NCBI RefSeq assembly: GCF_017581965.1
Contig: NZ_JAGEVF010000005.1
Coordinates: 62,001 to 126,000 of the forward strand
Direction of reading: 5' to 3'
DNA from: Winogradskyella pelagia
Lineage (GTDB): Bacteria > Bacteroidota > Bacteroidia > Flavobacteriales > Flavobacteriaceae
DNA: 64,000 bases
Positions 8,578-17,776 of the stretch are shown in pieces; within the stretch, counting starts at the first letter, position 1; each line of letters begins with the position of its first letter. The notes below the pieces were generated by a model, which did no database searches, was not told where the DNA came from, and worked only from the letters and a program-made list of their open reading frames with translations. A program made the position numbers and the translations under genes.

Positions 8578-9510
8578 TTATTTTACACCCATAAGCTCAA
8601 CATCAAAAACCAAAGTAGCATTCGGTGGGATTACTCCTCCTGCTCCAGCTGAACCATATGCCAAATCACTTGGTATAACCAATCTGGCTTTATCTCCAAC
8701 ATTGAGCAAACAAATACCTTCATCCCAACCTGGAATAACCTGACCAACACCTACTTGAAAATCAAGTGGTTTATTTCTTTTATAGGAAGAGTCGAAAACA
8801 GTCCCATCAGCCAATTGGCCCTTATAATGTACTGAGACCGTATTCCCCTTTTCTGCTTTTTGTCCATCTCCTTTTTGGATAATTTTGTATCTCAAGCCTG
8901 ATGCGGTTTCATCAAACCCAGCTGCTAATTTATCTAACTCAGCCTTTACAGCCTCGCGCTCCGCAGCGACGCGCTTTTCTCGAGCACCTTCAAATGTTCT
9001 AAAAGCTTCTATAGCGTTAAATGACTCTGCTGAAGCACCTTTCCTAATGATTTCAACTGCTCCAATAGTATCACCTTGTGCAACAGCATCAACCACATCC
9101 TGACCCTCAACTACATGACCAAAAACCGTGTGTTTTCCATCTAACCAAGGGGTTTCTACATGTGTTATAAAGAATTGGCTTCCATTGGTTCCGGGACCAG
9201 CATTGGCCATAGATAACTTTCCAGGAGCATCATGTTTTAAATCTGGATGAAATTCGTCATCAAATTTATATCCTGGATTTCCTGTTCCTGTGCCTTGAGG
9301 ACAACCTCCTTGAATCATAAAATCTGGTATGACCCGATGGAATTTAAGACCATCATAGTAAGGTGTGCCTTGAGGCTTAGCTGAATTTTCTAAATTCCCT
9401 TCAGCTAAAGCCACGAAATTACCTACTGTCCCTGGTGTTTTTTCATATTCTAAATTAATTAGAATATCTCCCTTTGTGGTTTTAAATTTTGCGTATAAAC
9501 CGTCTTGCAT
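8578..9510 (-). CDS. Dual-domain peptidyl-prolyl isomerase (cyclophilin-FKBP fusion)
   Basis: A 310-residue protein with two unrelated prolyl isomerase domains. Residues 1-150 are a cyclophilin with [14 protein letters not shown] at 56-69 (catalytic Arg59), NGSQFFIT and the LDGKHTVFG loop. Residues about 205-310 are an FKBP domain with [30 protein letters not shown] and [15 protein letters not shown] charged helical linker (about 160-200) joins them. No signal peptide, so cytoplasmic. The cyclophilin-then-FKBP order matches the dual immunophilins ('CFBP') described from Flavobacterium. A good promoter lies upstream and a terminator downstream, so it is monocistronic. Confidence 0.96.
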   Translation of the reverse strand: MQDGLYAKFKTTKGDILINLEYEKTPGTVGNFVALAEGNLENSAKPQGTPYYDGLKFHRVIPDFMIQGGCPQGTGTGNPGYKFDDEFHPDLKHDAPGKLSMANAGPGTNGSQFFITHVETPWLDGKHTVFGHVVEGQDVVDAVAQGDTIGAVEIIRKGASAESFNAIEAFRTFEGAREKRVAAEREAVKAELDKLAAGFDETASGLRYKIIQKGDGQKAEKGNTVSVHYKGQLADGTVFDSSYKRNKPLDFQVGVGQVIPGWDEGICLLNVGDKARLVIPSDLAYGSAGAGGVIPPNATLVFDVELMGVK

Positions 9511-9534
9511 TGTTTTGTTTTTTATTTAAGGCTG

Positions 9535-9571
9535 CAAAGATAGGAAAGTACCTTGAAAGAAGGAAGGCAAA
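9535..9571 (-). promoter_or_regulatory. Candidate promoter of the cyclophilin-FKBP gene
   Basis: Minus-strand TATCTTTG at 9542-9535 is a perfect TAnnTTTG box 25 bp before the ATG. A TTTG at 9571-9568 could be the -33 element, although the 25-bp spacer is slightly long. Confidence 0.55.
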
Positions 9572-9596
9572 GACGGCTGTTAATGCTAGCGTTATC

Positions 9597-9614
9597 AATC
9601 TTAAAATTAAGATT
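9597..9614. repeat. Short AT-rich inverted repeat after recQ
   Basis: AATCTTAA (9597-9604) and TTAAGATT (9607-9614) form a perfect 8-bp stem with a 2-bp centre, 35 bp past the recQ stop. It may help end the recQ transcript, but no T run follows on the minus strand. Confidence 0.3.
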
Positions 9615-9648
9615 TAAAATTTTGGATCAAAACAAGGCTATCTTAAAC

Positions 9649-11850
9649 CTAATTCGCCACTTCGCTAATAAATTTGATACGGTATAGGCGTAGCTCCTCA
9701 TCTTCGTAATCTCCATCAAACTCTTCAATAGCATCTGAAATTTTATCCGTTTCTGAGTCCATAAAATAGTCATGAATTTCTTCTTGTTGGTCTTCATCTA
9801 AAATCTCATCAATCCAATAATCTATATTAAGTTTTGTACCGGAATAAACAATGGTTTCCATTTCCTTAATAAAATCTGGCATGTCCATACCTTTTGCTGA
9901 GGCTATATCATCAAGTCGTAATTTTCGATCAACATTTTGAATGATATAAAGTTTTAAGGCCGAATTAGAACCTGTCGATTTAACCACCATATCATCTGGC
10001 CTAACAATATCGTTTTCCTCGACATAATCTGAAATGAGATTCACGAAATCTTTACCGTATTTTTTAGCCTTACTCTCCCCAACACCGTGTACATTAGACA
10101 ACTCCTCTAAATTTATTGGATATTTAAGGGCCATGTCTTCAAGCGAGGGATCTTGAAATATTACAAATGGTGGGACACCCAATTTCTTAGCATTTCGTTT
10201 TCTTAAATCTTTTAGCATGGTCATCAACTTTTCATCAGCAACCGCGCCGCCCCCTTTTGCGTTTGTTATGATACCATCATCAGCAGTTTCATCATAGACG
10301 TGATCTTCAGCCATCATAAAGGACCTTGGATGTTTAATAAACTCATGCCCTTCTTCTGTGAGTCTTAAAACCCCATAAGTTTCAATATCTTTTTTAAGTA
10401 GTCCAGCGACTAAAACCTGACGAATTAAAGCCATCCAATGACGAGCGTCTTTATCTTTTCCAATACCGAAAAAAGGCTGTGTGTCTGTTTTGTGAGAAGC
10501 AATTAAAGCATTGGAATTTCCAACGATGACCTGGACTAAATCTTTAGATTTATATTTCTCGTTTGTACTTTTTACTGTATCTAAGAGCACTTTTACATCA
10601 GCCTGAGCTTCAACTTGTTTTTTGGGGTTTCTCACGTTATCATCCATATCGCCACCCTCACCAGTTTCATTGTCGAATTCTTCACCGAAATAATGAAGGA
10701 TAAACTTTCGTCTTGACACAGAGGTCTCGGCAAACGCAACCACTTCTTGTAACAACGCATGACCAATTTCCTGTTCAGCAACAGGTTTACCAGACATAAA
10801 CTTCTCTAATTTTTCAATGTCCTTATAAGCGTAATATGCCAAACAATGTCCTTCTCCGCCATCTCGCCCAGCACGACCTGTTTCTTGATAATAACTTTCT
10901 ATACTTTTAGGAATATCATGATGAATTACAAAACGAACATCGGGTTTATCAATACCCATTCCAAAGGCAATGGTCGCGACCACAACATCTACATCTTCCA
11001 TTAGAAACATATCTTGATGTTTTACCCGAGTTTTTGAATCTAAACCCGCATGATACGGAACAGCTTTAATACCGTTGACCTGAAGCACTTGTGCCAACTC
11101 TTCCACTCGCTTGCGACTCAAGCAATAAACGATACCGGATTTACCTTCATTCTGCTTAATAAATCTAATGATATCTGCATCAACATTTTTTGTTTTTGGA
11201 CGTACTTCATAAAATAAATTAGGACGGTTAAAAGACGCCTTAAAAGTTACAGCATCAGTCATCCCTAAACTTTTAAGGATATCCTCTTGCACCTTAGGTG
11301 TGGCCGTAGCAGTTAAACCTACGATTGGTATATTATCTCCAATACGCTTGATTATATGTCTCAGATTACGATACTCAGGCCTAAAATCGTGTCCCCATTC
11401 ACTAATACAATGCGCCTCATCAACAGCCATAAAGGAAATAGTGACCGATCTTAGGAATTCTACATATTCCTCTTTTGTTAACGATTCTGGTGCAACATAT
11501 AGAAGTTTAGTAATACCGTTTACAATATCATCCTTCACTCGTCTCACTTCAGTTTTGTTGAGAGAAGAATTTAAAACGTGCGCCACCCCTTCGTGATCCG
11601 AAACTGCTCTTATGGCATCAACCTGGTTTTTCATTAAGGCAATTAATGGTGAAACCACAATAGCTGTACCATCCTTTATTAAGGCAGGTAGCTGGTAACA
11701 CAGCGATTTACCACCACCAGTTGGCATAATAACAAAAGTGTTATTTCCCTCAATTACATTTTTTATAACTTCCTCTTGAAGTCCTTTAAATCCCGTAAAA
11801 CCAAAGTATTTTTTTAGTGCGGAGTGTAAGTCAATTTCTGCAATACCCAT
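9649..11850 (-). CDS. recQ: ATP-dependent DNA helicase RecQ
   Basis: A 733-residue RecQ, 3'-5' helicase of recombination and replication repair. Visible features: Walker A MPTGGGKSL at 42-50, DEAH at 144-147 followed by CISEWGHDFRPEY, helicase C-terminal motifs (YYQETGRAGRDG), an RQC region and an HRDC-like domain (about 560-640: PPFVIFQDPSLEDMA). The four-Cys zinc ligands of the usual RecQ-Ct region are not evident after 'EGHCLAYYAY'. The C-terminal 100 residues are acidic. It is divergent from kdsD. Confidence 0.96.
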   Translation of the reverse strand: MGIAEIDLHSALKKYFGFTGFKGLQEEVIKNVIEGNNTFVIMPTGGGKSLCYQLPALIKDGTAIVVSPLIALMKNQVDAIRAVSDHEGVAHVLNSSLNKTEVRRVKDDIVNGITKLLYVAPESLTKEEYVEFLRSVTISFMAVDEAHCISEWGHDFRPEYRNLRHIIKRIGDNIPIVGLTATATPKVQEDILKSLGMTDAVTFKASFNRPNLFYEVRPKTKNVDADIIRFIKQNEGKSGIVYCLSRKRVEELAQVLQVNGIKAVPYHAGLDSKTRVKHQDMFLMEDVDVVVATIAFGMGIDKPDVRFVIHHDIPKSIESYYQETGRAGRDGGEGHCLAYYAYKDIEKLEKFMSGKPVAEQEIGHALLQEVVAFAETSVSRRKFILHYFGEEFDNETGEGGDMDDNVRNPKKQVEAQADVKVLLDTVKSTNEKYKSKDLVQVIVGNSNALIASHKTDTQPFFGIGKDKDARHWMALIRQVLVAGLLKKDIETYGVLRLTEEGHEFIKHPRSFMMAEDHVYDETADDGIITNAKGGGAVADEKLMTMLKDLRKRNAKKLGVPPFVIFQDPSLEDMALKYPINLEELSNVHGVGESKAKKYGKDFVNLISDYVEENDIVRPDDMVVKSTGSNSALKLYIIQNVDRKLRLDDIASAKGMDMPDFIKEMETIVYSGTKLNIDYWIDEILDEDQQEEIHDYFMDSETDKISDAIEEFDGDYEDEELRLYRIKFISEVAN

Positions 11851-11872
11851 TAATCCCTATTAGTATTTTATA

Positions 11873-11880
11873 TACATTTG
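11873..11880 (+). promoter_or_regulatory. Candidate -7 element for kdsD
   Basis: TACATTTG at 11873-11880 matches TAnnTTTG and lies 59 bp upstream of the proposed TTG start of kdsD. Transcription from here would begin after the in-frame ATG at 11817, ruling that ATG out. No clear -33 box. Confidence 0.45.
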
Positions 11881-11939
11881 CAACAAGTTTAAAGATAACT
11901 AATTTCTTTAATTCAAAAAAACGTCTTAACCCACAAGTT

Positions 11940-12905
11940 TTGAACACAAAACAATCCATTTTAGCAATCGCTAAGAACACTATAGAATCCGAAAGTAAAG
12001 CTATACAGAATTTAGCAGAATTATTGACAGATGATTTTGCTGAGGCCGTTGAATTAATATATAATTCTAAGGGTCGCGTTATTATCACTGGCATTGGAAA
12101 AAGTGCTATTATTGCTACAAAAATTGTCGCAACTTTAAATTCTACAGGTACACCAGCTGTATTTATGCACGCTGCAGATGCCATACACGGTGATTTGGGA
12201 TTAATCTTAGATGACGATGTTGTAATCTGTATCTCTAAAAGCGGAAATACTCCCGAAATTAAAGTTTTGGTACCATTAATAAAGAACGCTAAAAATAAAA
12301 TGATAGCCATAACTGGGAATAAAGAATCATTTTTAGGACAACAAGCAGATTATGTTTTAGATGCCTATGTAGAACAAGAGGCCTGCCCTAATAATTTAGC
12401 ACCCACAACAAGTACAACCGCACAATTAGTCATTGGAGACGCTTTGGCAGTTTGTTTGTTGGATTTAAGAGGATTTAGTAGTAAAGATTTTGCAAAGTAC
12501 CATCCTGGTGGCTCATTAGGGAAAAAGCTTTATTTAAGAGTTAGTGATTTATCCTCCCAAAATATGAAACCACAAGTGCAACTGAATAATAGCATTAAGG
12601 AGGTTATTGTAGAAATCACAGAAAAAATGTTAGGCGTAACAGCTGTTGTTGACAATAGCAAAATCGTTGGAATAATTACAGACGGCGACCTAAGACGTAT
12701 GCTAAGCACAAGTAATGATATTACTTCTCTAACCGCCAAAGACATTATGAGCTCTAATCCGAGGCGCATTGACGAAGATGCCATGGCTGTGGATGCTAAA
12801 GAACTCATGGAAGAGTATGGAATTTCACAGCTGCTTGTAGAAAGCAATGGTGCATATGCTGGAGTTGTTCATCTGCATGATTTAATAAAAGAAGGTATCT
12901 TATAA
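11940..12905 (+). CDS. kdsD: Arabinose-5-phosphate isomerase (KpsF/GutQ family)
   Basis: KdsD interconverts ribulose-5-phosphate and arabinose-5-phosphate, the first step of Kdo synthesis for LPS. The 321-residue protein has an N-terminal SIS domain (GRVIITGIGKSAIIATKI, the SKSGNTPEI loop, PTTSTTAQLVIGDALA) and two C-terminal CBS domains (GIITDGDLRRML and GISQLLV). I place the start at the TTG at 11940. The upstream ATG at 11817 lies inside recQ on the other strand and adds 41 residues without family similarity. The stop shares a base with the tatC start. Confidence 0.93.
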   Translation: MNTKQSILAIAKNTIESESKAIQNLAELLTDDFAEAVELIYNSKGRVIITGIGKSAIIATKIVATLNSTGTPAVFMHAADAIHGDLGLILDDDVVICISKSGNTPEIKVLVPLIKNAKNKMIAITGNKESFLGQQADYVLDAYVEQEACPNNLAPTTSTTAQLVIGDALAVCLLDLRGFSSKDFAKYHPGGSLGKKLYLRVSDLSSQNMKPQVQLNNSIKEVIVEITEKMLGVTAVVDNSKIVGIITDGDLRRMLSTSNDITSLTAKDIMSSNPRRIDEDAMAVDAKELMEEYGISQLLVESNGAYAGVVHLHDLIKEGIL

Positions 12906-13729
12906 TGGCTACAAAGAATATTGATGAGATGTCATTCTTGGACCATCTTGAAGATTTAAGATGGCACTTGATAAGAGCTACCCTAGGTGTTCTCATAGCT
13001 GCAACTCTAGCCTTCATCTTCAAGAAATTTATTTTCGATACTATAATTTTTGGTCCTACCGAAATGGATTTTGCCACCTATAATGGTCTTTGTCAAATTT
13101 CTAAGTTGTTTGGTATAGAAGACACTACGTTTTGTGCCGACAAGTTCCCATTCGTTATTCAGAACAGAACCGTAGCCGGACAGTTTTCTGCTCACATTTG
13201 GACCTCTATTTATGCAGGTTTTATTATAGGTTTTCCCTGGGTATTGTATCAGCTGTGGGGTTTTATTAGTCCTGGCTTAAAAGAATCAGAACGTAAAAAC
13301 TCTAGAGGCTTTATTGTAGTGGCATCCTTATTATTTTTTATAGGTGTACTATTTGGCTATTACGTTGTAACGCCATTATCAATAAATTTTTTGGCCAATT
13401 ACACCATTAGTGAAAAAATCTTGAACGAATTTGATGTAAGCTCTGTCATCGCCATTGTAAGGTCATCTGCTATTGCTTCTGGTTTTGTGTTTGAGTTGCC
13501 CATAATAATTTATTTTCTGACCAAGGTTGGTTTGGTTACACCACTAATTTTGAAAAAGTACCGAAAATACGCTTTAGTCATTGTACTGATTTTAGCTGCC
13601 ATTATTACACCACCAGATATAACAAGTCAGATTATTGTAGCTATACCAATCTTATTGTTATATCAAGTGAGTATTTATATTTCAGCAATTGTTGTTAAAC
13701 GAGAAGCCAAAAGGCAATCAAAAAAATAA
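12905..13729 (+). CDS. tatC: Sec-independent protein translocase TatC
   Basis: TatC is the receptor for twin-arginine signal peptides and exports folded proteins. The 274-residue protein has the conserved start (MSFLDHLEDLRWHLIRA at 9-25), six predicted membrane segments, the GFPWVLYQLWGFISPGLKESE stretch and FELPIIIYFLTKVGLVTP. The loop between the first two segments is longer than in E. coli TatC, common in Bacteroidetes. It overlaps the kdsD stop by one base and precedes an AhpD-like gene and lptB. TatA/B are not in the window. Confidence 0.96.
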   Translation: MATKNIDEMSFLDHLEDLRWHLIRATLGVLIAATLAFIFKKFIFDTIIFGPTEMDFATYNGLCQISKLFGIEDTTFCADKFPFVIQNRTVAGQFSAHIWTSIYAGFIIGFPWVLYQLWGFISPGLKESERKNSRGFIVVASLLFFIGVLFGYYVVTPLSINFLANYTISEKILNEFDVSSVIAIVRSSAIASGFVFELPIIIYFLTKVGLVTPLILKKYRKYALVIVLILAAIITPPDITSQIIVAIPILLLYQVSIYISAIVVKREAKRQSKK

Positions 13730-13739
13730 GACTTAAAAT

Positions 13740-14087
13740 ATGTCAAATAGTGTAGAAGAGTTTAATGCTTATCGTTCCAAGATGAACGATAAGATTTTAG
13801 CCGACAATAATAAAATTGTAAAACGCATATTTAATTTAGACACCAATGCGTTCCAAGAAGGTGTCTTAGACAAAAAAACTAAAGAGCTACTCGGTCTAGT
13901 TGCCTCAACAGTGTTACGTTGTGATGATTGTGTTAAATATCACCTTGAAACCTGTTATAAGGAAGGACTTGCCAAAGCTGAAATAAGTGAGGCTTTAGCC
14001 ATTTCAACGTTAGTTGGTGGTACTATTGTGATTCCGCACTTAAGGCGTGCTCATGAGTATTGGGAGGCTTTAGAAAACCAGGGTTAA
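13740..14087 (+). CDS. Carboxymuconolactone decarboxylase / AhpD-like protein
   Basis: A 115-residue protein with the AhpD-type redox motif: CDDC (Cys61, Cys64) followed by His68 in [12 protein letters not shown], and the helical [20 protein letters not shown] region. Such proteins act as small alkylhydroperoxidases or disulfide reductants in the cytoplasm; the substrate is unknown. It lies 10 bp after tatC and 71 bp before lptB. Confidence 0.9.
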   Translation: MSNSVEEFNAYRSKMNDKILADNNKIVKRIFNLDTNAFQEGVLDKKTKELLGLVASTVLRCDDCVKYHLETCYKEGLAKAEISEALAISTLVGGTIVIPHLRRAHEYWEALENQG

Positions 14088-14158
14088 ATTCAACGAACAA
14101 TCGTCTAGAGAAGAGCATTTCATATGATTTTGCTATTTTTAACGTTATAAGAAAAGGC

Positions 14159-14899
14159 ATGAAGTTACGCGCAGAGCATTTAATGAAATCCTACAGCGGC
14201 CGTAAGGTGGTTAAGGACGTTTCCCTTGAAGTAAATCAGGGAGAAATTGTTGGTCTTTTAGGACCTAATGGTGCTGGCAAGACCACATCCTTTTACATGA
14301 TTGTTGGAATTATCAAACCTAATGGTGGAAATATCTATCTTGACAATACCGATATTACAAAATTCCCAATGTACAAAAGAGCCCAAAATGGCATAGGTTA
14401 TTTGGCACAAGAAGCTTCAGTATTTAGAAAACTTAGTATTGAAGATAATATTCTTAGTGTACTACAGCTTACGAAATTGAGCAAAAAAGAACAACAAGAC
14501 AAAATGGAATCTCTTATAGAGGAGTTTGGTCTAGGGCATATTAGAAAAAATCGTGGTGATTTACTTTCTGGTGGCGAAAGACGTAGAACCGAAATTGCAC
14601 GGGCTTTAGCAACCGACCCAAATTTCATTTTACTCGATGAACCCTTTGCTGGTGTAGACCCTGTTGCTGTGGAGGATATTCAGCGTATTGTTGCTAAACT
14701 TACTAAAAAGAATATCGGTATTTTAATTACGGATCATAACGTTCAAGAAACCTTGGCTATAACAGATAGAACCTATCTTATGTTTGAAGGTGGCATTCTT
14801 AAAGCAGGTGTGCCAGAAGAATTGGCCAGTGATGAAATGGTGCGTAAAGTATATTTAGGCCAAAACTTTGAACTACGTAAGAAAAAGTTAGAATTCTAA
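14159..14899 (+). CDS. lptB: LPS export ABC transporter ATP-binding protein LptB
   Basis: LptB powers LptFG, which extracts LPS from the inner membrane. The 246-residue protein has Walker A GPNGAGKT at 35-42, signature LSGGERRR at 136-143, Walker [14 protein letters not shown] and the H-loop ITDHNV. The start is the ATG at 14159, preceded by an AAGAAAAGG ribosome binding site; a longer frame from 14060 overlaps the AhpD-like gene. kdsD and lptB in one cluster link it to LPS. Its last 13 codons are part of a direct repeat that recurs 1,100 bp downstream. Confidence 0.96.
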   Translation: MKLRAEHLMKSYSGRKVVKDVSLEVNQGEIVGLLGPNGAGKTTSFYMIVGIIKPNGGNIYLDNTDITKFPMYKRAQNGIGYLAQEASVFRKLSIEDNILSVLQLTKLSKKEQQDKMESLIEEFGLGHIRKNRGDLLSGGERRRTEIARALATDPNFILLDEPFAGVDPVAVEDIQRIVAKLTKKNIGILITDHNVQETLAITDRTYLMFEGGILKAGVPEELASDEMVRKVYLGQNFELRKKKLEF

Positions 14900-14900
14900 T
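14858..14900 (+). repeat. Direct repeat copy 1: 3' end of lptB
   Basis: These 43 bp encode [14 protein letters not shown] and the stop of lptB and match 15958-16000 at 40 of 43 positions (mismatches at 14861, 14873 and 14887). The two copies flank the 318-codon gene exactly 1,100 bp apart. Confidence 0.9.
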
Positions 14901-14959
14901 CACAAAGAATTTTTTAATTTCTCACAGTACTTCCTAATAAATCTACCAAATTATAACAA

Positions 14960-15916
14960 ATGAGTATTAGACTTTTATTTATAGCTATTCTATGTTTATT
15001 CCTAATCAAAATTAACAAAAATCTAATCACAGTTGTAGATAAAAAAGCTTCAAAAAGCATCCCTTACGTAACCATTTCTTTCGGAAATAATGATGGTATT
15101 TATACTGACCAAAATGGAAGATTTGATTTAAGCTTAATAACATCTGACTCTATAAGATTATCCAGTCTAGGATATCAATCAAAAATCATTGCAATAAATA
15201 CAATACAAAGAGATACTATTTTTTTAAACCCTACTGATATTCAACTGAACGAAGTATTAGTTTCTAATAAGAAACAAAAATTTAAAACAAAAAAGATTAA
15301 ATCTATTAATGATAGAGATTTTTTAAACTCGTATAGAAACCCCATTGGATGTGAAATAGCGTGTCTTATAAAAAATGATTTTTCGAAAAATGATGTTCAA
15401 TTAAAATCAATAACAATTCCATCTTACAACAAAACCATGGATTTTAATGGAGCGAATAAGCAGGTTCTAAAGCGTCACGCATTTTCTACATTATACAAAG
15501 TTAACTTTTACTTCAATCTTGACGGAAAGCCTGGAGAAAGAATAACATCTGACACTTTAACAATTCAGTTTAACGAGAAAACGGATAAGTTGAAAATAAA
15601 TTTAGAGTCTCATCAAATCTATTTGCCTAAAAATGGATTATTTATATCATTATTAAATCTAGGACCTGCCAATGCTGAAGGAAAATTAATTCCGACTTCT
15701 CCGTATTATGAACAAGAGACAAAAAAGGGCAAGTTGAAATTTGTAAAACACATTAAACCGTACTTTCCTGTGAACTATTATAAAAATGAAAATTTCACAT
15801 ACATGCGAATTGCTTTTGATAATGATCTAGCATGGAAAGTTTTCAATCTAAATAATTCTAATCAAGACAAGTTTAATAATATTAGCTTGGGTTATGAATT
15901 AAAAGTATTTAATTAA
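14960..15916 (+). CDS. CarboxypepD_reg-like domain protein, apparent insert between lptB and the DUF808 gene
   Basis: A 318-residue protein with a hydrophobic N-terminal signal or anchor (RLLFIAILCLFLIK), then a carboxypeptidase-D regulatory-like beta-sandwich at about 25-95 (TVVDKKASKSIPYVTISF, YTDQNGRFDLS, SLGYQSKII, PTDIQLNEVLVSN). This is the domain that begins many TonB-dependent receptors and surface proteins of Bacteroidetes. The rest (about 100-318) is beta-rich and unrecognised. There is no TonB plug or barrel, so it is a stand-alone envelope protein. The DNA looks more AT-rich than its neighbours, and the gene is bracketed by direct repeats of the lptB end, which suggests horizontal acquisition. 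Confidence 0.8.
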   Translation: MSIRLLFIAILCLFLIKINKNLITVVDKKASKSIPYVTISFGNNDGIYTDQNGRFDLSLITSDSIRLSSLGYQSKIIAINTIQRDTIFLNPTDIQLNEVLVSNKKQKFKTKKIKSINDRDFLNSYRNPIGCEIACLIKNDFSKNDVQLKSITIPSYNKTMDFNGANKQVLKRHAFSTLYKVNFYFNLDGKPGERITSDTLTIQFNEKTDKLKINLESHQIYLPKNGLFISLLNLGPANAEGKLIPTSPYYEQETKKGKLKFVKHIKPYFPVNYYKNENFTYMRIAFDNDLAWKVFNLNNSNQDKFNNISLGYELKVFN

Positions 15917-15957
15917 TTCTATTATGATAAAGCTAGCTTAAAGTCGCCTTTTGTCTT

Positions 15958-16000
15958 GGCAAAAACTTTGAAATACGTAAGAAAAAATTAGAATTCTAAT
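15958..16000 (+). repeat. Direct repeat copy 2: relic of an lptB 3' end
   Basis: The copy translates in the lptB frame to LGKNFEIRKKKLEF and a stop, differing from the true lptB end by Q to K, L to I and one silent change. Upstream of the repeat the similarity ends. The stop codon of the convergent DUF808 gene (15996-15998) lies inside it, as it would have done next to lptB before the insertion. Confidence 0.9.
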
Positions 16001-16880
16001 TAGTTTTTGATTTCATTTTAGACCGAATAGTCTTGACACCTTTCACAAGGAGCAAAAAGGGTATCCCACCAAAAATTCCAAAAATAAAATCTCTTAAAAT
16101 ATCTGGTAAACTTCTCAAAAAATCATGCAAAAAATCGAGATAATGACTAAAAATACCTCCAGCAACCAGTAGTAAAGCTAAAGTACCAACAACCGCAAGG
16201 CTTTTAATAATCCAAGGCAAAGCTTTTATAAGACCCAATCCTAAATAATAGCTTATTCCATTGCTTCCATTAGACCTCCTAACCAATTTATAACCAATAT
16301 CATCCATCCTTACAATAAAACCAACAATACCATAGACTCCAACAGTGGCTATTAAAGCTATAAAAGAAACCACTATAATCTGAAAAGTCAAGGATTCGTT
16401 AACAACAGTTCCCAAGGCGATTATAACAATTTCTACAGATAGTATAAAATCCGTAAAAATTGCTGATTTAATTTTCTCTTTCTCAAGGTTCAATAGTTCC
16501 TCTTCCGATTTAGCTTTTTTAACAGCAATGACCTTTTGCTTTTGGTGCGGCACAATAAACTCGTAAATCTTCTCAACGCCTTCATAAGCCAAATAGAATG
16601 CACCTATAACCAGAATTACAGTGACCATCCAAGGCAAAAAAGCACTCAATAAAAATGCCAATGGAAGTATGATAATTTTATTGATCATAGAACCCTTAGA
16701 AATAGCCCATAATACCGGTAATTCTCTAGAAGCCTTGAATCCCGAGGCTTTTTCCGCATTAACCGCCAAATCATCACCAAGAATGCCTGCTGTTTTCTTA
16801 GTAGCGACTTTTGTCATAGAAGCAACATCGTCCATTATAGCAGCGATGTCATCTAATAATGCAAAAAAGCCTGAAGCCAT
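15996..16880 (-). CDS. DUF808 family membrane protein
   Basis: A 294-residue protein typical of DUF808 (YedI-like): the N-terminus ASGFFALLDDIAAIMDDVA is near-diagnostic, followed by VATKKTAGILGDDLAVNAEK and several membrane segments (around 75-105, 150-200, 215-245 and 260-285). Inner-membrane location; function unknown. Its stop codon lies within the relic lptB repeat. It precedes the convergent 318-codon gene and follows pssA by 27 bp on the same strand. Confidence 0.92.
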   Translation of the reverse strand: MASGFFALLDDIAAIMDDVASMTKVATKKTAGILGDDLAVNAEKASGFKASRELPVLWAISKGSMINKIIILPLAFLLSAFLPWMVTVILVIGAFYLAYEGVEKIYEFIVPHQKQKVIAVKKAKSEEELLNLEKEKIKSAIFTDFILSVEIVIIALGTVVNESLTFQIIVVSFIALIATVGVYGIVGFIVRMDDIGYKLVRRSNGSNGISYYLGLGLIKALPWIIKSLAVVGTLALLLVAGGIFSHYLDFLHDFLRSLPDILRDFIFGIFGGIPFLLLVKGVKTIRSKMKSKTN

Positions 16881-16907
16881 AGAAAATATCTTTATTTAAA
16901 GTTGAAG

Positions 16908-17669
16908 TTACACTATATTTTTAGAATCCAGTAATGATAATAAAACATAGAGCAATATAATTGGAGGGATTGCAGCAAATTGTAATACAATAAGTAATAC
17001 TATACTTAAAATTAAGAACACATAACGTGTGGCATTTGCCTTAAAACTCCAGTCCTTGAACTTCAAGGCAAAAAGTTTGATATTAGAATTTAATAAATAA
17101 CAACTAAGTAGCGTCACCACAATTAAAAACCATGTATTAATTATTAACCCATTCATAATATCATTATTCTGGTATTCTAAAATTAGAGGTAGGGATAATA
17201 TCAATAGCGTATTTGCTGGTACTGGTAATCCTTTGAAGTAGGTTTGTTGGTCTTCATCTAAATTAAAACGTGCTAATCTATAGGCCGAAGCAAGAGGAAT
17301 AAGTAATCCTATTAAAGCAACACTATTTAAATTCGATACAATCTGGTCCCAGCCTAATGAGTCATTCCAAGATTGAGATTTTATTAGGTTGCTATCATCA
17401 ACGGATAAGGCGATGAGTTTATACATTATTATACCAGGCACGACACCACTTGTTACTAAATCCGCCAAAGAATCAAGCTGAATGCCCAATGGACTTTGAA
17501 CCTTTAATTTCCGGGCTAATAAGCCATCAAAAAAATCAAAAAATATACCCAACACTACAAAAAATGCAGCTAAGACAAAATTACCTTCAACAGCAAATAA
17601 TAGGGCAATGCAACCAGAGAATAAATTAAGTAAAGTAACCGCGTTAGGAATATGGTGTTTTATACCCAT
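16908..17669 (-). CDS. pssA: CDP-diacylglycerol--serine O-phosphatidyltransferase
   Basis: PssA makes phosphatidylserine, the precursor of phosphatidylethanolamine. The 253-residue membrane protein contains the complete CDP-alcohol phosphatidyltransferase motif: Asp48-Gly49, Ala52-Arg53, Gly62, Asp66 and Asp70. The start NAVTLLNLFSGCIALLFA is typical of the serine-specific branch, and there are about eight membrane segments. It is divergent from the PorV-family gene and upstream of the DUF808 gene. Confidence 0.93.
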   Translation of the reverse strand: MGIKHHIPNAVTLLNLFSGCIALLFAVEGNFVLAAFFVVLGIFFDFFDGLLARKLKVQSPLGIQLDSLADLVTSGVVPGIIMYKLIALSVDDSNLIKSQSWNDSLGWDQIVSNLNSVALIGLLIPLASAYRLARFNLDEDQQTYFKGLPVPANTLLILSLPLILEYQNNDIMNGLIINTWFLIVVTLLSCYLLNSNIKLFALKFKDWSFKANATRYVFLILSIVLLIVLQFAAIPPIILLYVLLSLLDSKNIV

Positions 17670-17759
17670 AGATTTCGTTTATGTAAAAATAAAAAAGTAT
17701 TTGGGTCAAAAAACAATAAGAACCTACTTTTCAAGTTTAATAGATAGAAAAATATTGCG

Positions 17760-17767
17760 CATCTTTG
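17760..17767 (+). promoter_or_regulatory. Candidate -7 element of the PorV-family gene
   Basis: CATCTTTG at 17760-17767, one base off TAnnTTTG, with a TTTA about 20 bp upstream. The same CATCTTTG octamer occurs before the ABC-F gene (49934-49941). It ends only 9 bp before the first possible TTG start, so the leader would be very short. Confidence 0.4.
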
Positions 17768-17776
17768 TAAAAAATT

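Noticed and set aside
11817-11940. ATG at 11817 as the start of kdsD
   Set aside because: It lies inside recQ, adds 41 residues unlike the family, and is upstream of the likely transcription start at about 11885. The TTG at 11940 gives the normal family start.
12530-12847. 105-codon antisense frame opposite kdsD
   Set aside because: It is a shadow of the CBS-domain coding frame with no start context or family features.
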